From contig DATAUD010000043.1 in NCBI GenBank assembly GCA_036268455.1, positions 1 through 64,000 on the forward strand: 64,000 bases of DNA, in the 5' to 3' direction. Numbering within the stretch: the stretch's first letter is position 1; every line of letters starts with the position of its first letter. This DNA comes from DATAUD01 sp036268455. GTDB lineage: Bacteria > Verrucomicrobiota > Verrucomicrobiia > Limisphaerales > Palsa-1400. A program made the position numbers and the translations under genes. Of this stretch, positions 18,826-27,687 are shown one piece after another. The notes beneath the pieces were generated by a model. The model did not search any database and was not told the DNA's origin. It saw nothing but the letters and a program-made list of their open reading frames with translations.

Positions 18826-20070
18826 TCAATGTTTGCTTCCTTCCGCCCTTCCGGGTTCGAGGTTTGGCAAAAACCCGGCGAGCAAACCAATAAGCGGCAG
18901 ATACGCGCACACCTGATAGACAAACTCAATGCTGGTCAAATCCGCCAGCCAGCCCAGCACCGCGGAACCCAACCCGCCCATCCCAAAAGCCAAACCGAAA
19001 AACAGGCCCGCGATCATTCCCACTTTGCCGGGCACCAATTCCTGCGCGTAAACCAAAATCGCCGTAAACGCCGAAGATAAGATGAGTCCAATCACCACCG
19101 ACAACACCGCCGTCCAGAGCAAATTCACATGCGGCAGCAACAACGTAAACGGCGCCACGCCCAAAATCGAAACCCAGATCACATATTTGCGTCCAATTCG
19201 GTCGCCAACCGGACCGCCGATGAACGTGCCGACCGCGACAGAAAACAGAAACAGAAAGAGGTAAAGCTGCGAGCCCTGAGTCGAGACATGGAACTTTTCC
19301 TTGAGGTAAAAAGTGAAGTAGCTGCTCAAGCTCGACAAATAAAAGTATTTGGAAAAAACCAAAATGACCAAAATCACGAGTGATTGCGTCACCTTGCGTC
19401 GCGAGAGTGTCGCCTGGCCGTGCCTGACCGCTTTGCGCGGCTTTGGTTTTAACCGGAATGTATTTTTCTTGTACCAATGCCCGATGTTCCACAAAACCAC
19501 GATGGCAATCATTGCCGCCGCCGAAAACCATAACACCCGGGCTTGCGCGTGCTCGCCCACGACAATCAACGCCGCCATCAACGGCCCCAACGAACTGCCC
19601 GTGTTGCCGCCCACTTGAAAAACCGCCTGCGCAAATCCATGCCGCACTCCGGCCGCCATATACGCCATCCTCGACGCCTCCGGATGAAAGACCGATGACC
19701 CGATTCCCACCAGCGCCACCGAAACCAGCAACATGTGAAAATTCGGCGCCATCGAAAGCAGCACCAATCCGCACAATGTAAAACACATCCCGATTGCCAG
19801 CGAATACGGGTGCGGTCGCCGGTCGGTATAAATTCCCACCACTGGTTGCAGCAATGACGCAGTCATCTGGAACGTCAACGTGATCAGTCCCACTTGCGTA
19901 TAGTCAAGATGAAACATCGGCTTGATGACCGGGTAGATCGCCGAAATGAGAGATTGCATCGTGTCATTCAGCATGTGACAAAAGCTGATCGCCAGGAGAA
20001 CGGACATGACTGTCCTCTCGGCAATTTGCTGTGCTGTTTTATCCGGCATTGCGACTGATTCCACACGCAT
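18826..20070 (-). CDS. MFS efflux transporter, fosmidomycin-resistance (Fsr) type
   Basis: The 414-residue carrier has about 12 membrane helices and matches Fsr-type exporters: SFCHMLNDTMQSLISAIYPVIKP in helix 1, GIYTDRRPHPYSLAIGM in loop 2-3, and VGIGSSVFHPEASRMAYMAAG between helices 4 and 5. Its substrate here is unknown; Fsr homologues export fosmidomycin or unrelated drugs. ATGs at 20070 and 20049 are both plausible starts. It is divergent from the thioredoxin-domain gene, with overlapping upstream regions. Confidence 0.85.
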   Translation of the reverse strand: MRVESVAMPDKTAQQIAERTVMSVLLAISFCHMLNDTMQSLISAIYPVIKPMFHLDYTQVGLITLTFQMTASLLQPVVGIYTDRRPHPYSLAIGMCFTLCGLVLLSMAPNFHMLLVSVALVGIGSSVFHPEASRMAYMAAGVRHGFAQAVFQVGGNTGSSLGPLMAALIVVGEHAQARVLWFSAAAMIAIVVLWNIGHWYKKNTFRLKPKPRKAVRHGQATLSRRKVTQSLVILVILVFSKYFYLSSLSSYFTFYLKEKFHVSTQGSQLYLFLFLFSVAVGTFIGGPVGDRIGRKYVIWVSILGVAPFTLLLPHVNLLWTAVLSVVIGLILSSAFTAILVYAQELVPGKVGMIAGLFFGLAFGMGGLGSAVLGWLADLTSIEFVYQVCAYLPLIGLLAGFLPNLEPGRAEGSKH

Positions 20071-20144
20071 GCGGCCATTGTAGGGCAAAACCGCCGCCGA
20101 CGCAAAAAGGTTGCGCGGGCATCAGTCGGCGGTATGTTGCCGCA

Positions 20145-22196
20145 ATGTCGGATCAGTTCCTTCATACGAACCGTCTGGCGCGGGAAAAATCGCCTTATCT
20201 GTTGCAACACCAGGGCAATCCGGTCGATTGGTTTGCCTGGGGCCATGAGGCATTCGACAAGGCGCGCCGTGAAAACAAGCCGATTTTCCTCAGCATCGGC
20301 TATTCCACCTGCCATTGGTGCCACGTCATGGAACGGGAATCGTTCGAAGACCGCAAAATCGCGGATTTCCTCAACGCCCACTTCGTCAGCATCAAGGTGG
20401 ACCGCGAGGAGCGGCCCGACGTGGATAAAATCTACATGACAGCCGTTCAGGCGCTGACCAGCCACGGCGGCTGGCCGCTGAATTGTTTTCTTACGCCCGA
20501 GCTAAAGCCCTTTTACGGCGGAACATATTTTCCTCCCGAAAATAAATACGGCCAGGCCAGCTTCATCCAGGTCCTGCGGCAAATCGCGCAACTCTGGGAA
20601 AATCGGCGCGACAAAATATTGGAGACGGCGGCCGACTTTCATCAACAACTCGAATCCGTCGCCGCGCGCGAGCCAGGTGATCTTGTTCTGTCGCCCGAGC
20701 TGTTTGACAACGCCGCTTCCATCTTCATGCGGGAGTATGATCCACAGTTCGGCGGGTTTGGCGGGACGCCGAAATTTCCCCGGCCGAGCGAACCGCTGTT
20801 TTTGCTGCGCTATGCGGCGCGCACCCGGGACGATGAAGCGATAAAAATGGCGCTCCACACCTGCGAGCGGATGGCGGCGGGCGGAATTTACGACCAACTC
20901 GGCGGCGGCTTTTCGCGTTATTCCGTGGACGCTCAGTGGCTGGTCCCGCATTTCGAGAAGATGCTTTATGACAACGCGCAACTGGTCAATCTCTACCTCG
21001 ATGCCTGGCTCGTCAGCGGCGACGCGCGTCATGCCGACACTGCGCGCGGCATTATCCAATATGTCCTGCGCGACATGACGCATCCCGGCGGCGGCTTTTA
21101 TTCCGCCGAGGACGCGGACAGCGAAGGCAAAGAAGGGAAATTCTATTGCTGGACCCTGGCGGAGTTTTCCGAGCTTCTGACCCCCGAGGAAGCCAAAATC
21201 GCCGCGCGCTATTTTGGCGTCACCGGGCAGGGCAATTTCGTTGATCACAGCGACCCAAATCCACTGCCCAACCAGAACGTCCTGAGCATCGCGGACCCGA
21301 ATCTTGCGCCAGATGAAAAAACAATTCTTGACTCGGCGAAGGCGAAGCTTTTTCGGGTGCGGGCTAATCGTGTCCGGCCGCATTTGGATGACAAGGTCCT
21401 GGCCTCGTGGAACGGGATGATGCTGGGGGCGTTGGCGCGAGCGTATTCTGTGCTCGGCGATGAAACGTTTCGAGCCGCCGCTGAACGGAATATCACGTTT
21501 TTGCGCCAGAATCTTTGGGACGAAAAAGCCGGGACGTTGCATCATCGATGGCGCGAGGGTGAACGCGATTCGGTGCAGTTGCTTGCCGCGTGTTCCAACC
21601 TTTGCGCCGGAGTCATTGATCTTTACGAGGCCACACTCGATACCCGGCATCTGGATTTTGCGATTGCCCTCGCCCGTTCGATGATCGAGAAGTTTTACGA
21701 CGCGGCCAACGGCGGCTTTTATGACAGTATCGCCGGGGACAAAGAGTTGATCCTGCGCTTCAAGGACGATTACGACGGCGCGGAGCCTTCGGGAAATTCC
21801 GTCGCCGTTTTATCTCTGCTGCGTCTTGCGGAAATTTCCGGCCAGGCGGAATTTGCGGAGGCCGCCGAAAAAACATTGCGGCTGTTTGCGCCCCGCTTGC
21901 ACGATTTGCCGCAAGCTGTGCCGCACCTTTTGATTGGATTGGACTTTTTATTGCATGGAACACGCCGCGCGGTCGTGGCGGGCGACGCCAATCGCGCCGA
22001 AGCGAGGACGTTGTTGCGCGCTATTCACGGTGTTTATCAGCCGAACAAAGTTGTCCTGGGCAATAGCGGCGCGGTCGAGCCTTTCGCCAAAACTTTGACG
22101 GCGAAAGATGGGCCAATGGTTTATGTGTGTTCGGGAAAATCGTGTCAGCCGCCAAGTGGCGATCCCGAAAAAGTCAAACAGCTAATGTCGCTCTGA
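20145..22196 (+). CDS. Thioredoxin-domain protein of the YyaL/SPATA20 (DUF255) family
   Basis: The 683-residue protein starts at ATG 20145 (MSDQFLHTNRLAREKSPYLLQHQGNPV). Residues ~15-175 are a thioredoxin-like domain with the family CHWCHVM motif (ICYS-type redox site) and GGWPLNCFLTP. The remainder is an (alpha/alpha)6-type helical domain with GGIYDQLGGGFSRYSVD and HFEKMLYDNAQL. The family is widespread from bacteria to man and its reaction is not settled. The stop region overlaps the convergent MFS gene by 15 bases. Confidence 0.88.
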   Translation: MSDQFLHTNRLAREKSPYLLQHQGNPVDWFAWGHEAFDKARRENKPIFLSIGYSTCHWCHVMERESFEDRKIADFLNAHFVSIKVDREERPDVDKIYMTAVQALTSHGGWPLNCFLTPELKPFYGGTYFPPENKYGQASFIQVLRQIAQLWENRRDKILETAADFHQQLESVAAREPGDLVLSPELFDNAASIFMREYDPQFGGFGGTPKFPRPSEPLFLLRYAARTRDDEAIKMALHTCERMAAGGIYDQLGGGFSRYSVDAQWLVPHFEKMLYDNAQLVNLYLDAWLVSGDARHADTARGIIQYVLRDMTHPGGGFYSAEDADSEGKEGKFYCWTLAEFSELLTPEEAKIAARYFGVTGQGNFVDHSDPNPLPNQNVLSIADPNLAPDEKTILDSAKAKLFRVRANRVRPHLDDKVLASWNGMMLGALARAYSVLGDETFRAAAERNITFLRQNLWDEKAGTLHHRWREGERDSVQLLAACSNLCAGVIDLYEATLDTRHLDFAIALARSMIEKFYDAANGGFYDSIAGDKELILRFKDDYDGAEPSGNSVAVLSLLRLAEISGQAEFAEAAEKTLRLFAPRLHDLPQAVPHLLIGLDFLLHGTRRAVVAGDANRAEARTLLRAIHGVYQPNKVVLGNSGAVEPFAKTLTAKDGPMVYVCSGKSCQPPSGDPEKVKQLMSL

Positions 22197-23438
22197 CTCC
22201 GGAAGGAAAAAGGAAACGACCGCAGCGAGGATGAACAAGCCCCCGATGGCCATTAGAGCCACACGAAAATCTCCCACCCGCAGGTAAAGGCCGAAAATCA
22301 CGGTGCCGATGGCAGCCGCGACGCGTCCAATGTTGAAGCAAAAGCCCGCTCCCGTCGTGCGCAACAAAGTGGGAAACAACGGCGGAAGGTACATCGTGAA
22401 CAATCCAAATATCCCCGACCAAAATCCAATTACCGGCAGCCAGAACATCAACGCCTCATACCCGCGCGGAACATGATACGTCAGATAAAACGAAACCGCG
22501 AATGCCAGCGACCCGCCGAGGATGACCCGGCGGTAACCGAAAAACGTCGCCAGCCATGAGACGAAATAATTGCCCGCCATCGAAACAAAAATGAGGAGAA
22601 AAAACGCCTTGGTCACCAATTGCCGTTTCGCCGCGCTGCTCCAACCCGCCAGTTCCGGCAGGCTTTGCAAATGCTGCGGATTCCAAAAAAGAAACGCCCA
22701 CCATCCAGTCAGCGTCAGTGAACAAACTGTTGTCGTCAATAAAGTGGTCACGGCGAGTTTGCCCCGGAAAAGTTCCTTGATCGACGGTTGCCCCCCCGAA
22801 ACTTTTTGCGCCGTCCGCCATTCCTCCGGTTCGGGAACATGGCGGCGAATCCAAAAGACAATCAGCGCCGGAATAATTCCAACCAGGAAAAGATACCGGG
22901 CTGGGTACGCGGCCAGAACGTAAGCGAACATACAGGCGCAGAGAATGCCGACGTTGACGCCACATTGCAGCACCGCGGCGATCCACGGCCCCCAGCGTTT
23001 CGGCCACGTTTCCGAAAGCAGGCACGCGCCCACCGCCCATTCGCCGCCGATGCCGAGCGCGGAGACAAAACGAAAAATCAGCAATTCCCACCACGTGTGC
23101 GCGAAGACCGAAAGCCCCGTGAACGCCGCATACGTTAAAATCGTGAGGCTCAATGCGCGGCTTCGCCCGAGCTTGTCGCCCAGGCGGCCGAATATCCCGC
23201 CGCCCAGCGCCCAGCCAATCAAAAACGACGCCTGTATCCACGAACTGTATTTTTTTACCAGCGGATCGCCGGCGTCGGCAACGTTGAGCAGATGGGCAAC
23301 GAACGGCGCGGCGACCAACGTGTAAAGATGAATGTCCAGCCCGTCGAAAAACCACCCCATCCACGCCGCGATTCCGGATTTCCATTGCAACGGCGATAGA
23401 TCGCGCAGCCGCCTGCCTTGAACTTCGGATGAAAGCAT
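22182..23438 (-). CDS. MFS transporter, sugar/acid symporter type
   Basis: This 418-residue carrier starts at ATG 23438 (MLSSEVQGRRLRDLS), which leaves 10 bases after the upstream gene. It has 12 predicted helices, an MFS loop 2-3 motif (GRLGDKLGRSRALS) and the helix 4-5 region RFVSALGIGGEWAVGACLLSE typical of AAHS/sialate-type symporters. The central loop (RRHVPEPEEWRTAQKVSG) is normal. The substrate cannot be assigned. It follows a membrane-anchored protein of unknown role on the same strand. Confidence 0.82.
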   Translation of the reverse strand: MLSSEVQGRRLRDLSPLQWKSGIAAWMGWFFDGLDIHLYTLVAAPFVAHLLNVADAGDPLVKKYSSWIQASFLIGWALGGGIFGRLGDKLGRSRALSLTILTYAAFTGLSVFAHTWWELLIFRFVSALGIGGEWAVGACLLSETWPKRWGPWIAAVLQCGVNVGILCACMFAYVLAAYPARYLFLVGIIPALIVFWIRRHVPEPEEWRTAQKVSGGQPSIKELFRGKLAVTTLLTTTVCSLTLTGWWAFLFWNPQHLQSLPELAGWSSAAKRQLVTKAFFLLIFVSMAGNYFVSWLATFFGYRRVILGGSLAFAVSFYLTYHVPRGYEALMFWLPVIGFWSGIFGLFTMYLPPLFPTLLRTTGAGFCFNIGRVAAAIGTVIFGLYLRVGDFRVALMAIGGLFILAAVVSFFLPESERH

Positions 23439-23448
23439 GGACTTGAGC

Positions 23449-24630
23449 CTATTTGCCTTCCTGCAATTGAAGCCAGTGTTCAAACGCGTCGGGCCCCAGG
23501 ACTTGCTCCAGTGATTCCTGCTGCTGGACTTGTGTCTGCGCGAGCGCTTCGACTTTTTCGTCGTTGCTCATGGTGTCGTCCTTGCGAATGCGGTCCATTT
23601 CCGCCTCCGTGGCGCGGTTGATTTCATACACCGGCGTAACGTCGGCCGCGGGAACGCCCAATTGCTCCACCGTTGTCTTCGAGGAACGGTAAACGGGGTC
23701 CTGGTTCAGTTGATAGGCCGCATAAACATCCGGAAGCGTGTTTTTCATCAACGCCTCGCTCTGCGCTTGAAGTTGCTGTTGCTGCTTGAGCAATTGCGGG
23801 TCAGTGCCGTTATAAAAATAACCCGGCTGGCCAAGGATCGCGCCGACCGGGTTAAACAATTCACGAAATTGATCGGCGGACAAATCCATGCCGCGCATCT
23901 CTTCGCGCAACTGCTGTGCCCCCGGAGAATAACGAAGGACGAATTCGTCGTATTGCGCGGGGGTCAGGATCGTCACCAGTTGGATGAACGGGTCTTCGCG
24001 CAGCCGGACTATTTGCATCGGATCGGCAGCCTTGCCCAGCCGCGCCTGGTCCTCCTGGTAAGCCTCGATTTTTTCCTGGGCCGCCGCGATAATGATGAAC
24101 ACAGCCTCTTTGGCCGCGGCGGACATGTCGCCGAGAACCGGCCCTGTCAACGTTATCCCTCCGCGCGCCGCGATGACGGCCTTGCTCTCCGCGTCCCAGC
24201 CGGCGCCCAATAACGATGTCAGCAAATCGCGCCGTTCGGTGTCGAGGCTTTGGATTTTTTCTTTGGCCGCCTGGACCAGGTCGGGATCGGGATCGGAGCG
24301 CCACCATTGATAATTGGGATAGACCACTTCAGTGACACGGCGCCGGGCGTAAAGGCGGTCGATTTCAGAGCGCACAATATCGCGAACCGTTAGTTCCGGG
24401 CAACCGATGGCGCGGAGGTTTTTGATAAATTCCACATAGTTGGTGGACGAAACCTGGTCCCAGGTGAAATTTTCATGGCGGACGACAACGTTCGTCTTGA
24501 TGAGAGTGTCTTCATAGGTCGGCGCCGGGGGAGGAGGGGGCTTGCGGTACGGTTCTATGGCGACATACAAACAGACCGCCGCGAATACGTTGAAGGCCAA
24601 TGAAACAATCAGCCATAGCCGTGAACGCAT
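23449..24630 (-). CDS. Membrane-anchored periplasmic protein, unknown
   Basis: The 393-residue protein has one N-terminal membrane helix (LWLIVSLAFNVFAAVCLYVA), a proline linker (KPPPPPAPTY) and a mostly helical, charged periplasmic body. Repeated short helices carry R/E/Q-rich text (IQSLDTERRDLLTSLLG, TPAQYDEFVLRYSPGAQQLREEM, LLKQQQQLQAQSEALMK). The phrase LTPAQYDEFVLRYSP resembles heptad-rich Spy/CpxP-like or stator-like helical proteins, but no family is recognised. It lies 10 bases upstream of the MFS carrier gene and probably shares its transcript. Confidence 0.6.
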   Translation of the reverse strand: MRSRLWLIVSLAFNVFAAVCLYVAIEPYRKPPPPPAPTYEDTLIKTNVVVRHENFTWDQVSSTNYVEFIKNLRAIGCPELTVRDIVRSEIDRLYARRRVTEVVYPNYQWWRSDPDPDLVQAAKEKIQSLDTERRDLLTSLLGAGWDAESKAVIAARGGITLTGPVLGDMSAAAKEAVFIIIAAAQEKIEAYQEDQARLGKAADPMQIVRLREDPFIQLVTILTPAQYDEFVLRYSPGAQQLREEMRGMDLSADQFRELFNPVGAILGQPGYFYNGTDPQLLKQQQQLQAQSEALMKNTLPDVYAAYQLNQDPVYRSSKTTVEQLGVPAADVTPVYEINRATEAEMDRIRKDDTMSNDEKVEALAQTQVQQQESLEQVLGPDAFEHWLQLQEGK

Positions 24631-24741
24631 GGCGCTATTCTCATCAAAAGGTTCTTTGATGCAATTGTTTTGTGGCGCGGATTGCCACGGCGAGCTGTGT
24701 CCAATTGAGTAATTCCGGCTTTCTGATCAGTCCGGAGGCAA

Positions 24742-24921
24742 TCACCAAGTCTCCACTGAATCGGCGGTGAAGATTTTTTCGAGCAGGGCTTTGTAGTCGG
24801 GCTGAGGAATTGTCAGGTCAACAACTTCGATCTCAGTCTCGGTCCCGGCTTTCTGTTGGGCAATGATTTCCCGCGAAAAGGTGTCTTCGGGACGTGTCAA
24901 AATGTGGAGGACGCAAGGCAT
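24742..24921 (-). CDS. TusB/DsrH-like small protein
   Basis: This 59-residue protein starts at ATG 24921 (MPCVLHILTRPEDTFSREII), two bases after the stop of the previous gene; an upstream ATG inside that gene is less likely. The size and opening strand fit DsrH/TusB, the smallest subunit of the sulfur-relay hexamer, although it is much shorter than usual (about 95). It ends in a charged strand-helix (VVDLTIPQPDYKALLEKIF). Assignment depends on its place as third gene of a DsrE-DsrF-like series. Confidence 0.5.
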   Translation of the reverse strand: MPCVLHILTRPEDTFSREIIAQQKAGTETEIEVVDLTIPQPDYKALLEKIFTADSVETW

Positions 24922-24923
24922 GG

Positions 24924-25274
24924 TTAGAAACGAAGGATGCAAGAGTTTTTCGCCGCCATTAGGGCCAGTTCGGCGTCGGAGATTTCCTGGAAAAGCAGGA
25001 CGCTTTGCCCGAGTTGCGACAGCGTTGAGGCGCCTTTTTGAACGTAAATCGGGCGGGGGAATTCGCCCAGGATTGGCAAGTAACGGGTGTAATTTTCCTC
25101 GTCCACAAGATCATCGGTGAATTCGGCAAGGATCAGGATGGCGGCGGCGCGCAAATAAAGGGCGACATCAATTTTTTTCCACACGGCAATTCCGGCGGCG
25201 ATGCGCACCGCCTCAGCCGGACGGCCGCTGGCGCGGGGGTCGGTATCAATTATAAAAAGAGCGGTGGTATTCAA
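24924..25274 (-). CDS. TusC/DsrF-like protein
   Basis: This 116-residue protein has a Rossmann-like start (TTALFIIDTDP), the helix RPAEAVRIAAGIAVWKKIDVALYL and LLFQEISDAELALMAAKNSCILRF at the end. This is the layout of DsrE-superfamily subunits such as TusC/DsrF. It is the second gene in a three-gene series, and its ATG overlaps the previous stop by four bases. The family forms hexamers that pass persulfide sulfur. The role here is inferred. Confidence 0.55.
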   Translation of the reverse strand: MNTTALFIIDTDPRASGRPAEAVRIAAGIAVWKKIDVALYLRAAAILILAEFTDDLVDEENYTRYLPILGEFPRPIYVQKGASTLSQLGQSVLLFQEISDAELALMAAKNSCILRF

Positions 25275-25588
25275 TTGAAGCTCACGAATCGGTCTGTCGC
25301 GGCGATTAAATCGCTCAACAACGCGAGGCCGGCCCAGTTTGTTTTATCGTCGAAGGGCAGGCGGCGGAGTTGGACGGCGTAAGCGCAGCCGTAAAGCTTT
25401 AGCCCGCGTTCCGCCATCAATTGCAGGCGCGGTTCGGCAAGGCCAAGGACGGCTTCGTCGATGCAGTACAGATAAACTTCGACGCCTTCGGCGAGCGCGG
25501 CTTCGGCCAGGGCCAATCCGTGTTTGAAACCGGAGTGCTCAGGCGAGGTTGAGAGGAGCAGGCCGAGTTTTTTGCCGCGCAACGACAT
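25271..25588 (-). CDS. TusD/DsrE-like sulfur-relay protein
   Basis: This 105-residue DsrE-superfamily protein has an N-terminal strand KKLGLLLSTSPEHSGFKHGL, the helix LALAEAALAEGVEVYLYCIDEAV and the block RGLKLYGCAYAVQLRRL. In TusD/DsrE the last block carries the persulfide-accepting cysteine in the same context, here C68. C42 is a second cysteine. It leads an operon with two further DsrE-like genes, overlapping the second by four bases. No TusA, TusE, dsrAB or mnmA is visible nearby, so the donor and acceptor of sulfur are unknown. Confidence 0.65.
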   Translation of the reverse strand: MSLRGKKLGLLLSTSPEHSGFKHGLALAEAALAEGVEVYLYCIDEAVLGLAEPRLQLMAERGLKLYGCAYAVQLRRLPFDDKTNWAGLALLSDLIAATDRFVSFN

Positions 25589-25678
25589 GCCGGCAGGTTA
25601 AAGGATTCGCGCCTGATTGGCGAGAAACCACAAGAAAAATCAACGGGGATGCGCGTATCCCAGTTTTTGTACACCCTT

Positions 25679-25894
25679 TCAGGGCATCGGGAAGTCGGTG
25701 CCCGGAAATAACAATTTGAATCTTTCGAGGATGGTTCCGGCAGCCGCGCCGCTCAGTTGTTGGTAAATGATGGCCTGCGTGAGGGATTGAAACGGTGAAA
25801 GGCGGCGCGGTTTCAATCGGATCATTCCGATCTTTTCGATCAATACCGACATTATAGGGTCGGAACTCAGATGGATTACGGCGCGTTTACTCAC
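25679..25894 (-). pseudogene. Truncated 3-methyladenine DNA glycosylase (AlkA-like) N-terminus
   Basis: This 71-residue frame from GTG 25894 reads as the beginning of an HhH-GPD glycosylase: SSDPIMSVLIEKIGMIRLKPR, then FQSLTQAIIYQQLSGAAAGTILERFKLL. A full AlkA-type enzyme has about 200 residues with the HhH and catalytic Asp further on. Those are absent here, and the bases downstream to 25589 do not continue the protein in any frame I could read. It is best treated as a remnant. Confidence 0.7.
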
Positions 25895-25976
25895 GCACCC
25901 AATTTATTCCAGTTTGGAATCCCATCAATGGCTTTGTCCGAATTGCCGGTTCGGCCCCGGCTTCTGTCAAATTTAT

Positions 25977-25994
25977 ATCGGGTAAACACCCGAT
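25977..25994. repeat. Small perfect hairpin upstream of the sigma factor
   Basis: ATCGGGT and ACCCGAT pair perfectly over seven bases around AAAC, 71 bases before the sigma factor start. It may be an operator or leader hairpin; without a T-run it is not a typical terminator. Confidence 0.4.
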
Positions 25995-26065
25995 GCCTGA
26001 TGTGGCTTAATAAGCTTGCCGAAATGGCGCAAACCTCTAAAACTTGCCGCAAAGATTAATCAGCC

Positions 26066-27085
26066 ATGGCCAGAAAAAAGAATCGCGCGAAGAGCCCTCG
26101 GGCCCGCGGCAAAAAGTCTCCCCGCGCCGCCGCTCGAACAGCGAGCGTAAAGCCGCGCCGCACCGTTCTCGCGCCGTCTGCGCCCATACCGCAATCACAG
26201 GCGGATATCCCGCGCGAACCAGAGCCGTTGATTTCCCTGCCGGACAGGGAGCGCGCCCCGTACGACGGCGAAACCGCGATCAAACTTTATCTGCGCGAAA
26301 TCGGGCAGGTTAAATTGCTGACACCGCTGGAGGAAATCGAACTTGCCGCGCGCATCAAGAAGGGCGACAAAAAGGCGCGCGAACAAATGATCAAGGCGAA
26401 CCTCCGGTTGGTCGTAAAGATAGCCCACGACTACGAGAATTTCGGCCTTCCGTTGTTGGATTTGATCAACGAAGGAAATATCGGGCTGATGAAGGCAGTC
26501 GAACGGTTTGATCCGGCAAAGGGCGGCAAGCTTTCGACTTACGGGTCATGGTGGATCAAGCAATCCATCAAGCGCGCGCTGGCCAATCAGTCCAAGACGA
26601 TTCGGCTGCCGGTGCATTTGGTGGATAAAATCGCCAAGATGCGGCGGACGGCGATGAAATTGCAGGAAGTGTTCGGACGCGAACCGACGGACGAGGAGTT
26701 GGCGGAGGAAATGGGAATGTCCGCATCGCGGGTGGCGCAAATGCGCACGGCGGCAATTCGCCCCGCATCGCTGGACGCGCCGATTGGCGACGACGAATCG
26801 AATAATTTTGCGGAGGTTGTGCAGGACGAAAACGCGGACACTCCTTACGAGCAGCTCGAAGAAAAAACCGTCACCAAAATGCTCCGAGAAATGGTCAAAA
26901 CGCTCGACCCGCGCGAAGCGACCATTTTGCAGTATCGTTTTGGCCTCGATGGCGGGAGCGAAAAAACGCTGGAGGAAGTCGGCGAAAAATTCGGCGTCAC
27001 GCGCGAGCGTGTGCGGCAGATTCAGAACATCGCGCTGAATAAGCTGCGCAAAATGATCCAGAAACTTGAGGCTGTCAAAACCTAG
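26066..27085 (+). CDS. RpoD/SigA-type sigma-70 factor without region 1.1
   Basis: The 339-residue factor would direct RNA polymerase to promoters. A basic low-complexity leader (1-75) replaces region 1.1. Region 1.2 is DGETAIKLYLREIGQVKLLTPLEE. Region 2 has ANLRLVVKIAHDYENFGLPLLDLINEGNIGLMKAVERFDP and the -10 helix YGSWWIKQSIKRAL. Region 3 has GREPTDEELAEEMGMS, and region 4 has TLEEVGEKFGVTRERVRQIQNIALNKLRK. It is shorter than most primary sigma factors and may be either the primary factor or a group 2 paralogue. It lies 23 bases before apt. Confidence 0.9.
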   Translation: MARKKNRAKSPRARGKKSPRAAARTASVKPRRTVLAPSAPIPQSQADIPREPEPLISLPDRERAPYDGETAIKLYLREIGQVKLLTPLEEIELAARIKKGDKKAREQMIKANLRLVVKIAHDYENFGLPLLDLINEGNIGLMKAVERFDPAKGGKLSTYGSWWIKQSIKRALANQSKTIRLPVHLVDKIAKMRRTAMKLQEVFGREPTDEELAEEMGMSASRVAQMRTAAIRPASLDAPIGDDESNNFAEVVQDENADTPYEQLEEKTVTKMLREMVKTLDPREATILQYRFGLDGGSEKTLEEVGEKFGVTRERVRQIQNIALNKLRKMIQKLEAVKT

Positions 27086-27108
27086 GCGGGCGATTTATTG
27101 TCACCGCC

Positions 27109-27645
27109 ATGACGAAAACTAGCGCAACGATCCAGGAAATAACCGCGGCGATCCGCAATGTGCCGGATTTTCCACAGCCGGGAATCCAATTCAAAGACAT
27201 CACGCCGGTCCTTGCCGACGCGCGGTTTTTTACGGCGTCCATCGATCATTTGACCGCCAACATTCAGCCTGGTTCGGTGGATGCGGTTGTGGGGATCGAC
27301 GCGCGCGGGTTTATTTTCGCCGCCGCGGCGGCTTACAAACTGGGGTGCGGATTTATTCCCGTGCGCAAGAAGGGCAAGCTGCCGCACAAGACTTACGAGG
27401 AAACTTACACGCTGGAGTACGGCTCAAATACCATCGCCATCCACACTGACGCCATCAAAGCGGGCGGCCGCGTGGTGTTGATTGACGATCTGCTGGCCAC
27501 CGGCGGCACGGCCGGGGCCGCGGCCAATCTCGTCAAACAATTGGGCGCGCAAATCCTGGAAATCACGTTTTTAATCGAATTGAGTTTTCTCAAAGGACGC
27601 GACCGCCTTCAGGGCTTTCCTGTTCGCTCGTTGATAGTCTATTGA
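27109..27645 (+). CDS. apt: Adenine phosphoribosyltransferase
   Basis: This cytosolic enzyme makes AMP from adenine and PRPP. The 178-residue protein has the family opening IRNVPDFPQPGIQFKDITPVL, the adenine-site loop GIDARGFIFAAAAAYKLGCG, KKGKLPHKTYEETYTLEYG and the PRPP-binding loop VVLIDDLLATGGTA. Length is typical. It follows the sigma factor by 23 bases and is probably cotranscribed with it. Confidence 0.95.
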   Translation: MTKTSATIQEITAAIRNVPDFPQPGIQFKDITPVLADARFFTASIDHLTANIQPGSVDAVVGIDARGFIFAAAAAYKLGCGFIPVRKKGKLPHKTYEETYTLEYGSNTIAIHTDAIKAGGRVVLIDDLLATGGTAGAAANLVKQLGAQILEITFLIELSFLKGRDRLQGFPVRSLIVY

Positions 27646-27687
27646 CGCCATGCCGGCCGCCGCGGTGAAATAATTCTTCCAGTTGTC

